Source: Chlorokybus atmophyticus (taxonomy: Eukaryota; Streptophyta; Chlorokybophyceae; Chlorokybales; Chlorokybaceae). Taken from it: DNA of 64,000 nt. A program made the translations under genes and the position numbers. The notes under the pieces are model-generated. The model ran no database searches. It saw only the letters and a list, made by a program, of their open reading frames with translations, and was not told where the DNA came from. Below are positions 41,819 to 58,176 of this stretch, piece by piece (the stretch's first letter is position 1; every line of letters begins with the position of its first letter). The stretch is from NCBI GenBank assembly GCA_009103225.1, contig RHPI01000797.1:680689-744688 (forward strand). Direction: 5' to 3'.

Positions 41819-42671
41819 CTCGCCAGCGCCGCCAACACCCCTGCCGCCGCCGCCAACCAGCAACGGCTGTTCCCCGTCTGCAACGCTAACCCTACAATTG
41901 GGGCTCAGTTCAGAAGCTATGACCCCGTTTTGATGACCCTGATGGGTCCTTGAACCTCTCTCACCATTGGGGTCACAACGCAAGGGCCCAAGCGGCGTCT
42001 GCTCTTCAGCTAGCATGGCAGCGGCGGCGGTGGTGGCGGTGGAGGCTGGGACGACAGCCATGCTGTTGGTAGGGTCCTCGTTGCCATCATCGTCGTATGC
42101 CAGTCGTGCTTTGACGTCCCCGAGCTTGACCGCGCCGCGGCGGCCGCGAGCTAGGCGCAGGCGCTGGCATGGGTCCCACGCACCATCGTCCCCGGGTCAA
42201 AGGTGTGCAAGAGGCTTGGGTGCAGCGGAAACGAGCTGAGCTGTCTTGCGTGTGTGATACGTACAAGCATGAACAGTGTACATAATGTACTGTCAAAGAT
42301 GCTTACACCAGGCTAATCATGCACGTTTGGTTGAAAGACAGTTGCAGCCTCATGCAGCAAAGCTTGCTGCATGAGGTTGTTGGACAAACCCCCCTCGGCA
42401 TGGCTGCTTACGTAATGAACTCAGTCAATGTGTCTACTCTTCTTGACAACAACACAAAAGCGTCACAACCAAGCATAGTGAGCACTGCCTGCATAATAAC
42501 CAGCACCAGTGCTCATGCTTCAAGCCATATTCGTGCACTTGTGCCAATATTTTCCTTCGCCACCCCACGCCACCCCACCCACCGCCTCACCGGCACCCAG
42601 TTACACCCACCCACGCACACGCACGCACACACAGAGTCAACTCTCAAATAATACTGCAATGCAGTGGGTCC
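41819..42671. promoter_or_regulatory. Divergent cyclophilin/FN3K intergenic region
   Basis: The 853 bp between the two chosen start codons hold both promoters and leaders. The minus-strand side (41819-42196) is GC-rich and open in the cyclophilin frame, so part may be coding. The right side (42.25-42.65 kb) is AT-richer, with a CCACCC(A) pyrimidine/purine tract and CACGCACACACA just before the FN3K start. Confidence 0.45.
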
Positions 42672-44962
42672 ATGGGACCAATTGTTTGCGCTGGCGGCGT
42701 GCGCGACGGTGGAGGCAGGGAGGGCGGCTTCATGTTCGACTTCTCTGTCGGGGGGAAGGGGTCAGGGGCAGCCTCGCAATTTGCAGACATGGCGGTGCTC
42801 GCGCAACTACGGGTCAGTCGACCACAGCCAGACAGCGTGTCTTTGCACAATCACCGCATCTTGCTCAACGATGTGTGGCTTACCAACCAGGTGTATGCGT
42901 GCTCATGCTCGTATGCGCGCATGTGCGCTACACGCGTGTGAGAGTGTGCTTGTGTGCACTAGATGTCTTCTACAGGTCACCCGCATACCACACAAACAGG
43001 ACTTGACATGTGCGCTATGTACGCTCTTAGTACTCTCCTATGCTACTGACCAGAGTCCTATCTTAAGTACTTGACTACATCTGCGGCCTTTCTCTCATTC
43101 TGACTCGCGCAGGCGTTGGGCTGTGGGGAGGTGCTGTCGAGGCCGCGCGAGGTGCACTTTAGCGGCTCCACCAACGAGGCTTACGAGTTCAAGTGCTCCA
43201 ATGGCAACTTCTTTGTAAAAATAAACAGGTGCATGATCTGCCATTTGCTAAAACAACACGTGCGAGACAGATTTCTCAACAATTCCAAACCCAAATGCAG
43301 GCACTTTACTGCTGAGCAGCTCTTTGAGGGGGAGGCTGCCGGGTGAGCAATGAGCAAGAAGTCCTGCAACGTGTATGTATGCACTGAGTGGGGTTGTGTG
43401 AGTGTTGTTGTGTCGTCTCAGACTCTGTCAGATTGCAGGCTATGATAGAGTCGGCCGGAGCATTGAAAGTGCCGAAGCCCCTTGCTTGCGGCGACCTCCC
43501 CGATGGTGCCGGCTCATACCTTGTCATGGAGCACATTGCCGTGAGGCCCTTTGGCATGGTACATACACACAAAGCACACAATCACATGTTCTGAGCGCTG
43601 CTGTGTGGAACATGAAGCTGAGTCAGTGCCATCCAGTAGTGCTTACTCGAAAGCATTATGTGTATTCGTGTTATCTGGCCTTACACTGACAATGATGTGG
43701 TGTTGTGTGACAGATCCAACCGACTTCTCAGGAGTCTTTGGGGCGTCTTCTGGCCAGCATGCACGTGACGAGTATTGGCACTCAGGAGCGGTACGGGTTC
43801 TCGTGCAACACAAGGTACGGCTGGCGTATGAAAACAGCTCTCATGCGCAATCTTTACACGTGATGTGCGAAACCCACCCATGCTGCTGCTGCAGCTTAGG
43901 CATCATGCCTCTTGCGAACGAGTTGAATAACTCGTGGGCTGACTTTTTTATGGATCAGCGATTAGACCTGCGGCTACAGGTTGGTTTACTGTTTTTTCCT
44001 ATGTCAGTGTGTTGTGTGTTGCGTACTGCCTTACCTTGACAGCAACTTGGTCCTTTAGCTACTGTCACCAATCCTGCGTGTTGTATTGTGTTGTGTTGTG
44101 TGGCCGTGCAGCAAGTGTGCGAGCGGTTGGGTGAGGACGCCCGAGCGGACGAGTTGCGCGAGGCGTACGGCCGCGTGTGTTCCCGTGTGAAGGGCGTGCT
44201 CAAGGTGTGCGAGGCTGCCTGCCGCCCGTGCGTCCTGCACGGCGACTTGTGGGTGCGAAAGTGAGACGGGGATGGTGGCTGCGGTTATGTTGTGGGGTGG
44301 GGTTGATGTTGCTGATGTTGGTTGTGGGTGTTAGTTGGGCAACTCGGGGTTGAGCCGTGTGGGAGAGGTCGCCATCTTCGACCCGGCGTGCTTCTATGGC
44401 CACTCTGAGTTTGGTGAGCAGGCTGGCATGATGGTTGTATGCACCGTCTGTGTTGCGGTCAATGATACACCGCCCTGATTGCATGTTGTGTACAGATTTG
44501 GCATTTCGAGACTGGCCAGTTCCAGGCCAGGGCTTTCCAGGCTTCTGTAAGTGTATACAAACTGTATGCATCCACACATGCTTTTGCTTTGTCTCTCCTG
44601 CTGATACCTGATAGACATGAACATGAAAAGCAACATCTGCAAGGCTACAAGCAGATGTCATTATTGGGTACCCTCCATACTAACTCGTAATCCTAAATGC
44701 AGCGGATGCGTTTTATGCAGCCTATCACGAGGTGCTCCCGCGTCAGGACGGCTTTGAAGTCCGTCACGCTGTCTACCAGCTGTTTCATCTGCTCAATCAC
44801 ATGGCTATATGTATGTGCACCCGTGCTTGTTGTTCACTCGTCGTCAAGGTGAAAGGTGTTACTGCATCGTTTTGTTGAGCTGCGCACGTGTGAGCAGATG
44901 GAGAGCAGTACATGCCAGCGGTGCTGCAGACTATGCAGAGGCTGGACAAGGAGCTGTTGTGA
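42672..44962 (+). CDS. Fructosamine/ketosamine-3-kinase
   Basis: Eleven exons: 42672-42890, 43113-43228, 43301-43342, 43432-43558, 43714-43814, 43895-43979, 44112-44252, 44335-44413, 44496-44546, 44703-44810, 44898-44962, joining in phase to about 377 residues. FN3K enzymes phosphorylate sugar adducts on protein lysines so that they fall off (deglycation); plant forms are commonly plastidial. Seen: nucleotide loop FSGSTNEAYEF, the FFVKIN lysine, FEGEAAGLQAM, SYLVMEHI, the WADFFMDQRLDLRLQ helix, the catalytic CVLHGDLW loop, FDPACFYGHSEFDLA with the metal-binding Asp, and a C-terminal HEVLPRQDGFE and YQLFHLLNHM. The first exon is a guess: two ATGs (42672 and 42789) share its frame, and the Gly-rich start does not look like a clear transit peptide. 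The P-loop lacks the Cys known in Arabidopsis FN3K. Confidence 0.92.
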
Positions 44963-45347
44963 CAGCACTGGGGCTATGCACCACACCCGAGATAGGGGAT
45001 TGCCAAGGCATGATAGCTGCACAGTCCTTTCTAATTGTTGAAGCATGAAGAGTCATGTACACATGAGCATGTATGATACAGCACCCAGTACACAATGCTG
45101 TGAATGTGGGTTCAGTGCCTGCCACTGAAGACTTCGCTCGTGCAAGTGGACTGATTCATGCCTCATATAAATCCTCGGCATCCGTTTTGATCAGTGTTGT
45201 GTCAACAATGAATCACGTGCATGTGTTACCTGCATCTGAGGCCTTGCAGAAAAGACACAGCAGCAACAACTCATGCCATAATCCGACAACCCAACGCAAT
45301 GCAAGAGATGTACACAGGTGGAAATGCGGATGGGATACCCTGTCCAC
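44963..45347. other. Convergent 3' spacer (FN3K / CFAP100)
   Basis: 385 bp between two stop codons; it holds both 3' untranslated regions. No other feature is seen. Confidence 0.6.
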
Positions 45348-48300
45348 TCAGTAATCTCGGGCGAGGAAGGCGGCGAGCTCCTCCTCCTCGTCGGTCTTCT
45401 TCTTGGCGCCCTCTCCGTCGGCCTTCTTCTTATTCTGGCGAGGGGGCTCGCTGCGGAACATCACGGGCTTCCCCGTCTTCTTGTGCACCGGCGCCTGCGC
45501 ACGCTCCAGACTCCGCTGCACCCTCCGCTCCTGCAAAAGTCGATGCACCCAGGCCCGTGTCAGCAAATGATGCGAACATGTGGGACTGAGTGCGACATTT
45601 GGGAGGCAGAGAGTGCGAACAAGCGGTGTCTAGATACCAGATGGTAACATAAGCGTGTGCTGTCAATGTGTGTAGCCACACGCGCACGCACACACGCATG
45701 CACACGAGCGCGAGCGCACACACACACACAGTCACGCACACACACATGATCATCCTCTCTCACCTGTTCTCGCTTCTGTGCTTCCAGCTTCTCCTCTCTG
45801 GTTCGCTGCCTCCTCTCCTTCTCCCTGTGCCTCTCCCCCTGCTCCACAACCTCCGCCGGTAGCGCGTCGCACGCCGCAAGGTGCTCCTCCAGCCTCGCCT
45901 CGATGTTGGTCAGCATCTGCAACGCCGACAGCGCCACGCTCGCGCTCGCCCTCTCACCCGACGATGTTGTTGTTGTTGTTGTGTTGTTTGCGTTGTTGCC
46001 TGAAGTTGTTGTTGATGTTGTTGTTGTTGATGCTGTGCTGCCCACCCCATCCGCGTCGAACCCGCAGCGCGCGTACACCTCCGCCACCTTCGCAGTGAGC
46101 TCCTCCAGACTGGTCTCACGACGGTTGTTGCTGTTGTTGTTGGTGCTGCTGTTGATGTTGTTGCTGCTGTTGCTGGTATTGTTGTTGCTGTTGCCGTTGT
46201 TGTTGCCTCCAAGAATAACACCTCCACCCTCCTGCCCATTCGCCCTTATGTCCAACAACCTGCACGTTGGGACACAGTGTTAATGTTGCAGCAACTCAAC
46301 ATGCTGCTATTGTTGTTGTTGTTGTGGCTTGCTTATTGTGACCATCATATCCACACACCTGCCCTTCTCTTCTTCTAGTTTGATGGCGTCCTGCAGCTGC
46401 CTTATCTGCGACGTGAGCGACTCGGACTCGGCGTCCATGCGCGCGCGGGTGTCGCGGTACTTGGCCTTGAGCTCCTCCAGGGCCTCCTCCGTCTCCTGGC
46501 AGTTCTGTATCAAGAACAAGTTCTGCTCCTCCAGCTGAGCGAAAACGTCCAGAAGCTGCCGAGGATGCTTGAAGTGCATCTCATCAACCACAGGAGGGTT
46601 TATGTTGCTGTTGGTGTTGGTGGTGGTAACGTTGTCTTTGGTCAAGTCTTTGTCTGTCTGTCCCTCTGATGCGGGCACATCTGTTGTTGCTATTGCGGTT
46701 GGCGCAGAGTCTGAGGGAGATGTTGTCTTGGAGCTTTGTTGGGTTTGTGCTGCTTGTTGTGCTTGTTGCGCTTGTTGTTGCATGAGGAGGAGCTGTTGTT
46801 GGACTTGTTGTTGGGCGGTCCAGAACTCGGGCGGCGTGAGGGCGTCAAGGAATGTGCGGTACTTGCGGCAGTCCTCAAGCTGCTCCTCGTATTTGTTGAG
46901 CTCGCTCCGGATCGCAGCTATCGCCGCTGTCAACCGCTTTATCTCATGCACCTGCAAGTCATGCACAATCGGTCACTCGACACCACGCGGTGCTGCCACC
47001 ACTATGTTGGCTACAGCACTGAAGCTACTGAATGCATCTGATGTAAGTTAACTGAGTGAAAGAACTCACAACAGCTCAACTGTATCACTAACAGTAGAAC
47101 AACAGGGCTACTTGATCCATCAACTTCAAGTGCACTTGTTGATGACCGATATACATTGACATTGTGACACGCAAACGCGCACCCACCCACCCACCCACCC
47201 ACATTCACCCACCTTATCTTGTTTGGCCTTAGCCTCCATCTCCGCTCTCTTGATCGCCTCCTGTACCTTCTCATCATTTTCCTTCAAGAACGCATCAAAC
47301 CTCAGCGCATCCTCCTCTAGCATCGCCTCAGACTTCACGAGCGCCTCCTCTCTCTGCAAAGCCCTCTCCTCCAGCTTCCTTATCTCCGCCCTCTTAGTGT
47401 CCAAACTCATCTGGACTAGGAAGATCTCACGCTTCTTGGCTATGAAGTCGGACATGTTCTCCTTCTCTTTGCGACGGTGAGAGTGAGCGCCCTCGCTGGT
47501 CATGGCAGCCTCAGCGACCAAGTCCCTGTTGTTGTTGTCGTTGTTGTGATGGTTATCTTTCTCCTTGTCTTTGTCGTTGTCGGCCTCTCTGTCCCATTGT
47601 TTGTAGAGTTGGCGTAAGGATACGGCGGAGCCGTCGGCGGCGCCGTCGCCGGCTTGGTCGAGCGTGCGGGCCATACGAGAGGCAAACGTGGACTTGGAGG
47701 CAACACCACCCTTGGATTGGGTGGTCCCACCCTTAGCGCCCTTGGCGTCCTTCCTGATGTTGATGGGTGGGTGGGTGGCTGGGTGGGTGGGTGGCTGGGA
47801 ATATGCAGACGTGCTTGTACAAAAGCACACTACAAACCTCAAACTCTTTCTCTCGCATGCGTGCGTGCGTGCGTGCGTGCGTGCGAGGATTGAAGCATGC
47901 GCGCATACACACACGCATGCTACATTGCATTCGGGTGTGTGCGCGTGTGTGTTACAGAGCAACTTGTCATGCACCGTTTGAGGCTTGCGGCGCGGTGAAA
48001 GAGTTGCGCGTCCGTGGGGACGGCGAAGGGGTTGGAGGCGAGCTGGCGCGCAGCGTTGGCGTCCAAGTAGCTGCGCAGGACGATGCGCGATCAAGTTCAT
48101 GTCACAAACATAGACGGCTTACATGCGCGGGTGCAGGTGTGCACTGGGTGTTGTGTATATATGCATATACAACACAAGTGTGCGAGCGCGCGTGTGCATG
48201 CACGTACTCGTCTTCGTCGTCCGTAGAGGCGTCATTGTCGCTTGTGCGGCGATCATCCTAACCGAAGCAACACAAAGTCAGATGTGATGTCGTCCTATCA

Positions 48301-48765
48301 TTGAACAAAATACTTGCCTGCACGTATGACACAACATCACGGCCATTACCAACATGGCTCACTTACCTCAATGGTTGTGACGGTGCGGGCTTTGCTGGCC
48401 AAACTGTTCTGCGACTGGGGCCTCGACGCCTGGATCATGAGAAATGTACCCACTAGTCAGTTTGAGCGCTTTCAAACCAATATATAGATATGAAATGTGT
48501 CACATGTGTAGTGCAGGTGTGCAGATCTACCTTGACTGAGGCAGCGTGGTGGTCAGTGTTGTCCGTCACCGTGCTGCGCATCGACACCGTGCGCGACAAT
48601 TGGGGAACCACAGCAACACCACCTGTAAAGTTACAAGTAATGTTGCGACTGAGGTGATTCTGTACTGTGTCATACACACAGATTGTTTCAATCTTATAGC
48701 GTTCATTGATGGTATGTGCTCAACTCCTGTCACACACCTTCCGCCTCCACAGACCCAGACGTCAT
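45348..48765 (-). CDS. CFAP100: Cilia- and flagella-associated protein 100
   Basis: Nine exons: 48765-48738, 48622-48531, 48429-48367, 48257-48208, 48070-47975, 47753-47213, 46951-46359, 46259-45764, 45530-45348, joining in phase to about 713 residues. CFAP100 (CCDC37; MIA1 in Chlamydomonas) is a coiled-coil axonemal protein that, with CFAP73, regulates the I1/f inner-arm dynein. Seen: NPFAVPTDAQLFHRA near residue 100, then the diagnostic long helices REIFLVQMSLDTKRAEIRK, FDAFLKENDEKVQEAIK, IKRLTAAIAAIRSELNKYEEQ, a PPEFWTAQ kink, RQLLDVFAQLEEQNLFLIQ, ETEEALEELKAKY, and the tail with MLTNIEARLEEHL, EKERRQRTREEKLEAQKREQ and VMFRSEPPR. Inserts of Gln, Asn and Thr repeats, coded by (GTT/GCT)n on the plus strand, make it longer than the animal protein. 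The start ATG is in a short first exon. It implies the organism builds motile flagella. Confidence 0.95.
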
Positions 48766-49330
48766 CTTCACCGCTTGATCTATGCCAATGCAATCCTCAG
48801 CGCCTCTTTCTCCTCCTTGTCGTTCTCCTTCTCCTCCACCGCCGCCGCCGCCGCCGCGGGCACCGTCGCCACCTCCTCCGCTGCTGCCACGTGGCCTTGT
48901 TGTTATTTTTAGCTGTGCAAGTTGGATCAGAATCGAGTAAAGAGTTCTACGGCTTCGCGCTAGGTTCGGCGATCCGGGTCAAGCGCACAAGGGGCTTGCT
49001 TGTGCGTCGTTTTGCTTGTGCGAAGCCGCACAAGAAACGGGAGGCGCTGACGCTTTCTCGCCTAGTCAGCACGTGGCTGGCACGGCGCCGACCACCGACG
49101 GTCGATGGTCGGTGTCATTGCTATCTAACCAAGATATGAGACAAACCGACTTCCCTGCCTAGACAGCGCGGTTTCGTTTAGAGAAGGGGCCTTTTAGACT
49201 TAACCGCGGCAAGGCTGGCATTGTCAGTGTAGACGAGGTGGGCGGCGAGGTGGCTGTGCCGCGTGGAGGGAGGGGCGGAGGGGGAGGAGGGGAGGAGGAG
49301 GAGGCTTGACGGGTGAGGTGTTGGTTGCCA
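48766..49330. promoter_or_regulatory. Divergent CFAP100/GPAT intergenic region
   Basis: 565 bp between two start codons. The CFAP100 side is GC-rich with a (CCG)n tract at about 48838-48858. The middle (48.9-49.2 kb) is mixed, with GCTTGTGCG and GCACAAG words facing each other around 48990-49030. The GPAT side is a GGAGG purine tract at 49264-49305. A TTAACCGCGG word lies near 49200. No TATA box is obvious. Confidence 0.5.
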
Positions 49331-53546
<4,216 letters not shown>

Positions 53547-54496
53547 GGAGGTGTCGTAAGTCTGCACGTATAGGTTACTCATTGGTGTATTGATTGATTG
53601 ATGGGGAGAGACTTGGTGAAACAAGAGGGTGATAAGTGGGTGAGCAGGTGGATTAGCAGTATGTTTGATGCATAAAGAGGGTATGCGAGTGGTTTCCTTG
53701 AGTCGCTGCTGTTGCACAACTGGAGTGTAATTTTGGAGGAGCCGTGTAGTGTAGATGTACCGAACGCAGTGTTCTGTACTGTCTGTATTGAACGGGTTGT
53801 GCAGACTGAGAAATCATAGCACAGTGCTACCCTGTTTATGCGCTTGCTTGATTTCTTCCTTGGGTTGCTGCATCGGCACATTGCATGCGCGCGCGTGCAT
53901 ACGCACATGCATGCGTGTCTGGCTGCATGTGGGTGGGTGTGCGCATACGTGTGAGAGTACGTAGAAGCACTCACGCTTGCTCGTGTGTCGTACTGTATTG
54001 TGCGAATACAACCCCCCCTTTCAAACAACCCCACCCACCCACCCCACCCACCTGAAAAANNNNNNNNNNNNNNNNNNNNNNNNNNNNNNNNNNNNNNNNN
54101 NNNNNNNNNNNNNNNNNNNNNNNNNNNNNNNNNNNNNNNNNNNNNNNNNNNNNNNNNNNNNNNNNNNNNNNNNNNNNNNNNNNNNNNNNNNNNNNNNNNN
54201 NNNNNNNNNNNNGGGGGGGGGGGGTCATTCGCACAAATACGATACTGTTACCAGTGGTACCAACAACTCTAAATTGGACACTCTTGCAAATCATGCGTGT
54301 GTTCAACTGCTACCAACCTAAACTGCTGATTTCCACCAGCTATTATTCATGGCGTGGTGCGGTCACTGTGAAATAGCCACATGCTATTATCTGTGACGAC
54401 ACAGCGTGACGGGCAGTGCAGAACCTTTGGTAGACTGCGTGCCTTCCTTCCCACCACACGCGCGACACTACCCGCAACGCCACGTTCTCATCTCTC
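53547..54496. other. Convergent 3' spacer with assembly gap
   Basis: Lies between the GPAT stop and the FKBP stop. It contains GATTGATTGATT near 53590, GCATGCG-rich sequence at 53.88-53.95 kb, and an N gap at 54060-54212 flanked by (CCCAC)n and a G12 run, again suggesting a failed low-complexity join. No gene seen. Confidence 0.6.
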
Positions 54497-55730
54497 TCAG
54501 CCCAGTGTGGCGGCAGCGGACGCGGAGCTCACGATCGACATCATCTCCACCTCAAGCAATAGCGCCGCATTGGGCGGAATCCTGTACACAGAAAAACCAC
54601 AGGCATCAGACAACACAACATGTTGTGGATGTGTGAGGATGTGACACGTACAGGCCGGGGAGCCCTCGGGTGGCATACGCAAGCTCGGGTGGCACCCTGC
54701 AACTGGCCTTCTCGCCCACACTCAACTGTGTTGGGGTTGCGTATCATATGTCCATTGCATCAATGAGTGTCTGCTGCTGGTTGAGACACGATGACTAGCC
54801 TGTATGACCAGCAGTGTAAGGTGACTACTACTTCAGAAAAAACCTCACCTGCTGCGCAATATGGTCCCACGCTGCACATGCATACAGACGTAAGCAAGTG
54901 AGCGTGTGAGCGTCATGTTGGATGTGAACATCGTGTAGTTTTGATGGTGTTGTTATCGTGAAGCTCTTGTATCACTCTGTGGCCTTGTACGAGATTGTGT
55001 CTATCTGTTTGCTACTTGATTGCCAGCACATTACATGCCTGGTATGACGGCGCCGGTCTGAACGCGAAAGCGGAATGGCACGCCGCGCGAGTATGAGCTG
55101 TCAAACACCGTCCCGTCCTCAAGCTGAAAAACGAGAATTCAACACACCACCATTACCACCACCACCACCACCACAACAACAACAACAACAACGACATTGT
55201 CGGTAGTGACAATGCCAGCAACAGTTGAGGCAGTAGCAGCAACAACAATAACAACAACAGTGACGACCTTAACGACGACAACAATAACAACAACTCAGTG
55301 CATCCCACCTTGCCGACGTAGTGCATGGCGACGGTCTCCCCCGCCCGCGCGTAGTACTTTCCGTCTCCCGCCCGCAGGATGACCACGTCCAGATCAGTGC
55401 CGGCCCCGCCGCCGCCACCGATACCACCTCGACCCATCACCTGCTTGGGTGCGGCAGCATGTTGCTGGTGCTGTTGTAGTTGTTGGTGTTGTTGTGATCG
55501 ATGTGTTTGTTGTTGCATCTAGGCTCAGTTGTTGGCATCGTGGCTGTTGTTGTAGCTGCGGCTAGTTGTTGTTGCAGTATTGTAGGCATGATGTTTTTGT
55601 TGTTCACTGGTGGTAATGCTCTTCGTCTTGTTGTTGTTGGTATTGAAAGTGTGACACAGGTCAAGTTGACGCTTACGCTGGCTCGCCCTTTGGACAGGAA
55701 GCCTCCCCTCTGCCTCACTGCGGCCACCAT
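54497..55730 (-). CDS. Small FKBP-type peptidyl-prolyl isomerase
   Basis: Six exons: 55730-55677, 55440-55309, 55123-55039, 54871-54849, 54725-54652, 54581-54497, joining in phase to about 150 residues. A basic, Gly-rich leader of about 35 residues precedes one FKBP domain. FKBPs isomerise Xaa-Pro bonds and bind FK506/rapamycin. Active-site landmarks seen: MHYVGKLEDGTVFDSS (Tyr26, Phe36 and Asp37 of FKBP12), PFRFR (Phe46), GAVIPAWD (Val55, Ile56, Trp59), LAYATRG (Tyr82) and IPPNAALLLEVEMM, where Phe99 is replaced by Leu. The 55038-54872 intron has a GC donor (CCAG/gcatgt), and the joined codon makes Ala of the usual Gly before Trp. The leader (VRQRGGFLSKGRAS) could be an organelle-targeting or lumenal-precursor start; it lacks a clear hydrophobic segment. 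Confidence 0.9.
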
Positions 55731-58176
55731 GGGGCGGGAACTCCCCCTCTCATAAAACTACAACTCTTTCGCTCTCTCCGCCTCACTCTCACTCACTTAC
55801 TCATTGACTCGCTTCGACTCATCTTGTCAACATACGCACTCCTGCGCTCAGTGTGACTCTGTCCCCAGCGAACCAGCTCTCCAGCTCATTATCACCCTCT
55901 TCAGAACGGGTATCATCGCGAACAACCAATCAATGTCCCCCGGCAGCAGTTGGCTTCCTGCCAGCAGCACGCCGCCGCCTGCTTTGGCCTGGCTTGGCCT
56001 GGCTTGGCCCGCTGCGGTCCGGTCATGCGAGTGTCACGTGCGCCGATCTGCTGCAGGATCGGGCGATTGGGAATACCGGCTGTGCATCCTGTTTTCAACG
56101 TATTTTGCATAACATGCACATGTATGGGGTAGAATAGAGCGGGGCCCCTAGTATTAGTAGCACTTGTCACAAGGTCACTTGTGACAAGTGCTAACATGTA
56201 TAGGGTAGAATACAGCGGGGCCCCTAGTATTTGTAGCACTTGTCACAAGATCACTTGTGACAAGTGATCTTGTCGACTCCTTGCTTTAGCAGCTCGACAA
56301 ACCAGTTTTCAAGTGCATAAGCCTGCGGTAGACGCACAGCGATATCTTGTACTTTAATAGCATAGGACAAACACTAGCAGCAAACACATGTGCTGTAGCC
56401 GTCCGTTGTACCGCTAAGCAGATGTTATACCGCTGTGTAGTTTACTAGTGTCAATGTGCTTTGCTGCGTTTAGCAAACATCATGTAATACTTTAACAGTC
56501 CTCATTTTAACAATGTTAAGTTAATATACTGGCGATTACGACATGAGGAAAGAAACACCGTAGTAGTTAACATATATGGTGGTCTTGTGTACATAACGGC
56601 CCATGCTTGCAACATAACTTTTTGGATGGCATGTACACGGTCTAACTATTAAAGAATTGATTAACGTCTACGGTTCTCGTGTATGTGGTATGATATTTTT
56701 GAAACATTTGATAAGGTGTATATTATGGCACATGCGCGTCCTACTTCGTATAATATTTTTCACAAGGCGCAATTGCTCCAGATTAAATATTTACTTGTAT
56801 ATGCGTATGTTGATAGATTATGCTAGCAGTAATTGGTGCACACTGCTATAACATACTTAATAAATGATAAACTTGTTGAATATATATAGCAGCTGTAAGT
56901 TGTCTTTAACATACAAGTCACATGTATTATGCGTACGGTAACAACACTTCTGTTTTTGCGTCACATTTGTGTATATGACCTATACGAGGCATGTACTCTT
57001 GGCTATAGTGTAAATATGATAGCGATTTTTATGTAATGGTCAAAGCGCGGTATTACAAGTTGTAACGCATCTGTTGAATGGTTTACCATACGAAACTAGC
57101 ATGTAATGTGGCTAACTCAAAAAACGTTAATAATGTTTCAACCAAAACATGTGCCTTGATGGAAACGTGCATGCACAACGTTAATCAAGCGCAATGTGCT
57201 ATTTAATTTAAATCATATTAATGCATGAGTAATCATATTATATATATGAACAATAAGCAACGCACGTAACAATGTCATGAAGCACAGTCCTCAGCATAGT
57301 CTTAAACAATGCTTGCTGACATGCTTGCAAGCAAAACGATACGTGTTTTGTAGCCACGCTGAGAATATTGATTGCGATGGTTGGTAATACAACTGAAATC
57401 ATGTAACGTTATATAATATGCTCTGCTACCACTCGTATACTGCGTCGAGACTACTGTATGTACCCGAACATGGTTCCCCACCATTACCCTCCACAAATGA
57501 TTGATTCCCCACAAAATGACCTCATACTCAATTAAGTATGGGTTTATTATGAATAAGGCTTGGTATGGATTCACCCACCAGGTGCTGCTCTTGCAATGCT
57601 TAAGAGGATATCACACTTAAAGAGGGAACCTGCTCTATTTTAAATGCTTGCACTTGATTGCTTATTGCATACTTTACTTTCTACATGACGGTGGTTGGAG
57701 TGAGAACTGTCTGATAGGTCAGCGTCCTCATCGTCTGTTCATAAGTGTGCTGTGTCTGCTGGTAATTTAGGCCCCTTTGCTTTACACTAATACATGACTT
57801 GATGAGCATGTCACGTGGCCTCCCAGGTTCAGCACTTGTGACAGGCCAATGGGGAATACAAGCACGTGCAGAGATGCCACAAAGGTCAGGAAACCAAATT
57901 GCACAGCGTACTGGTCTTCCTGTCTACCAGCAATTGTCAGCTTGTGATTCAAACCATACCACCATCCCATGCGGTGCTATAAAGAAATGACAGGATGCTC
58001 TGCGCGAAGTACTACTTGAGACATACAAGCACACCTCTTACCTAAGTGCTCTCAATGCTAAATTTGAGGTTGTCAATGCTGCGGGAACCACTATTTCAAA
58101 GCTGAATACACATTTGCTTTCACCACAAACGCGCGAGCAAGTCTCTTGCGACTCTGGTTGCCTCGCGCGGTATGTA
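55731..58176. other. AT-rich spacer
   Basis: No gene seen in 2.4 kb. From 56.3 to 57.7 kb the sequence is markedly AT-richer than the flanking genes (TATATAG, TTAATATA, AATCATATTA words). Near the left end lies a palindrome-bearing tandem duplication, listed separately, and an AAGCC/GGCC-rich patch near 55.98-56.0 kb (GGCTTGGCCTGGCTTGGCC). A short frame at 57.8 kb is unremarkable. Confidence 0.55.
56118..56269. repeat. 76-bp tandem duplication carrying a palindrome
   Basis: Two copies (56118-56193 and 56194-56269) differ at only a few bases. Each contains GCGGGGCCCCTAGTATT and ends in a palindrome: CACTTGTCACAA, a six-base loop (GGTCAC or GATCAC), TTGTGACAAGTG. The palindromes are at 56161-56190 and 56237-56266. 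Confidence 0.9.
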
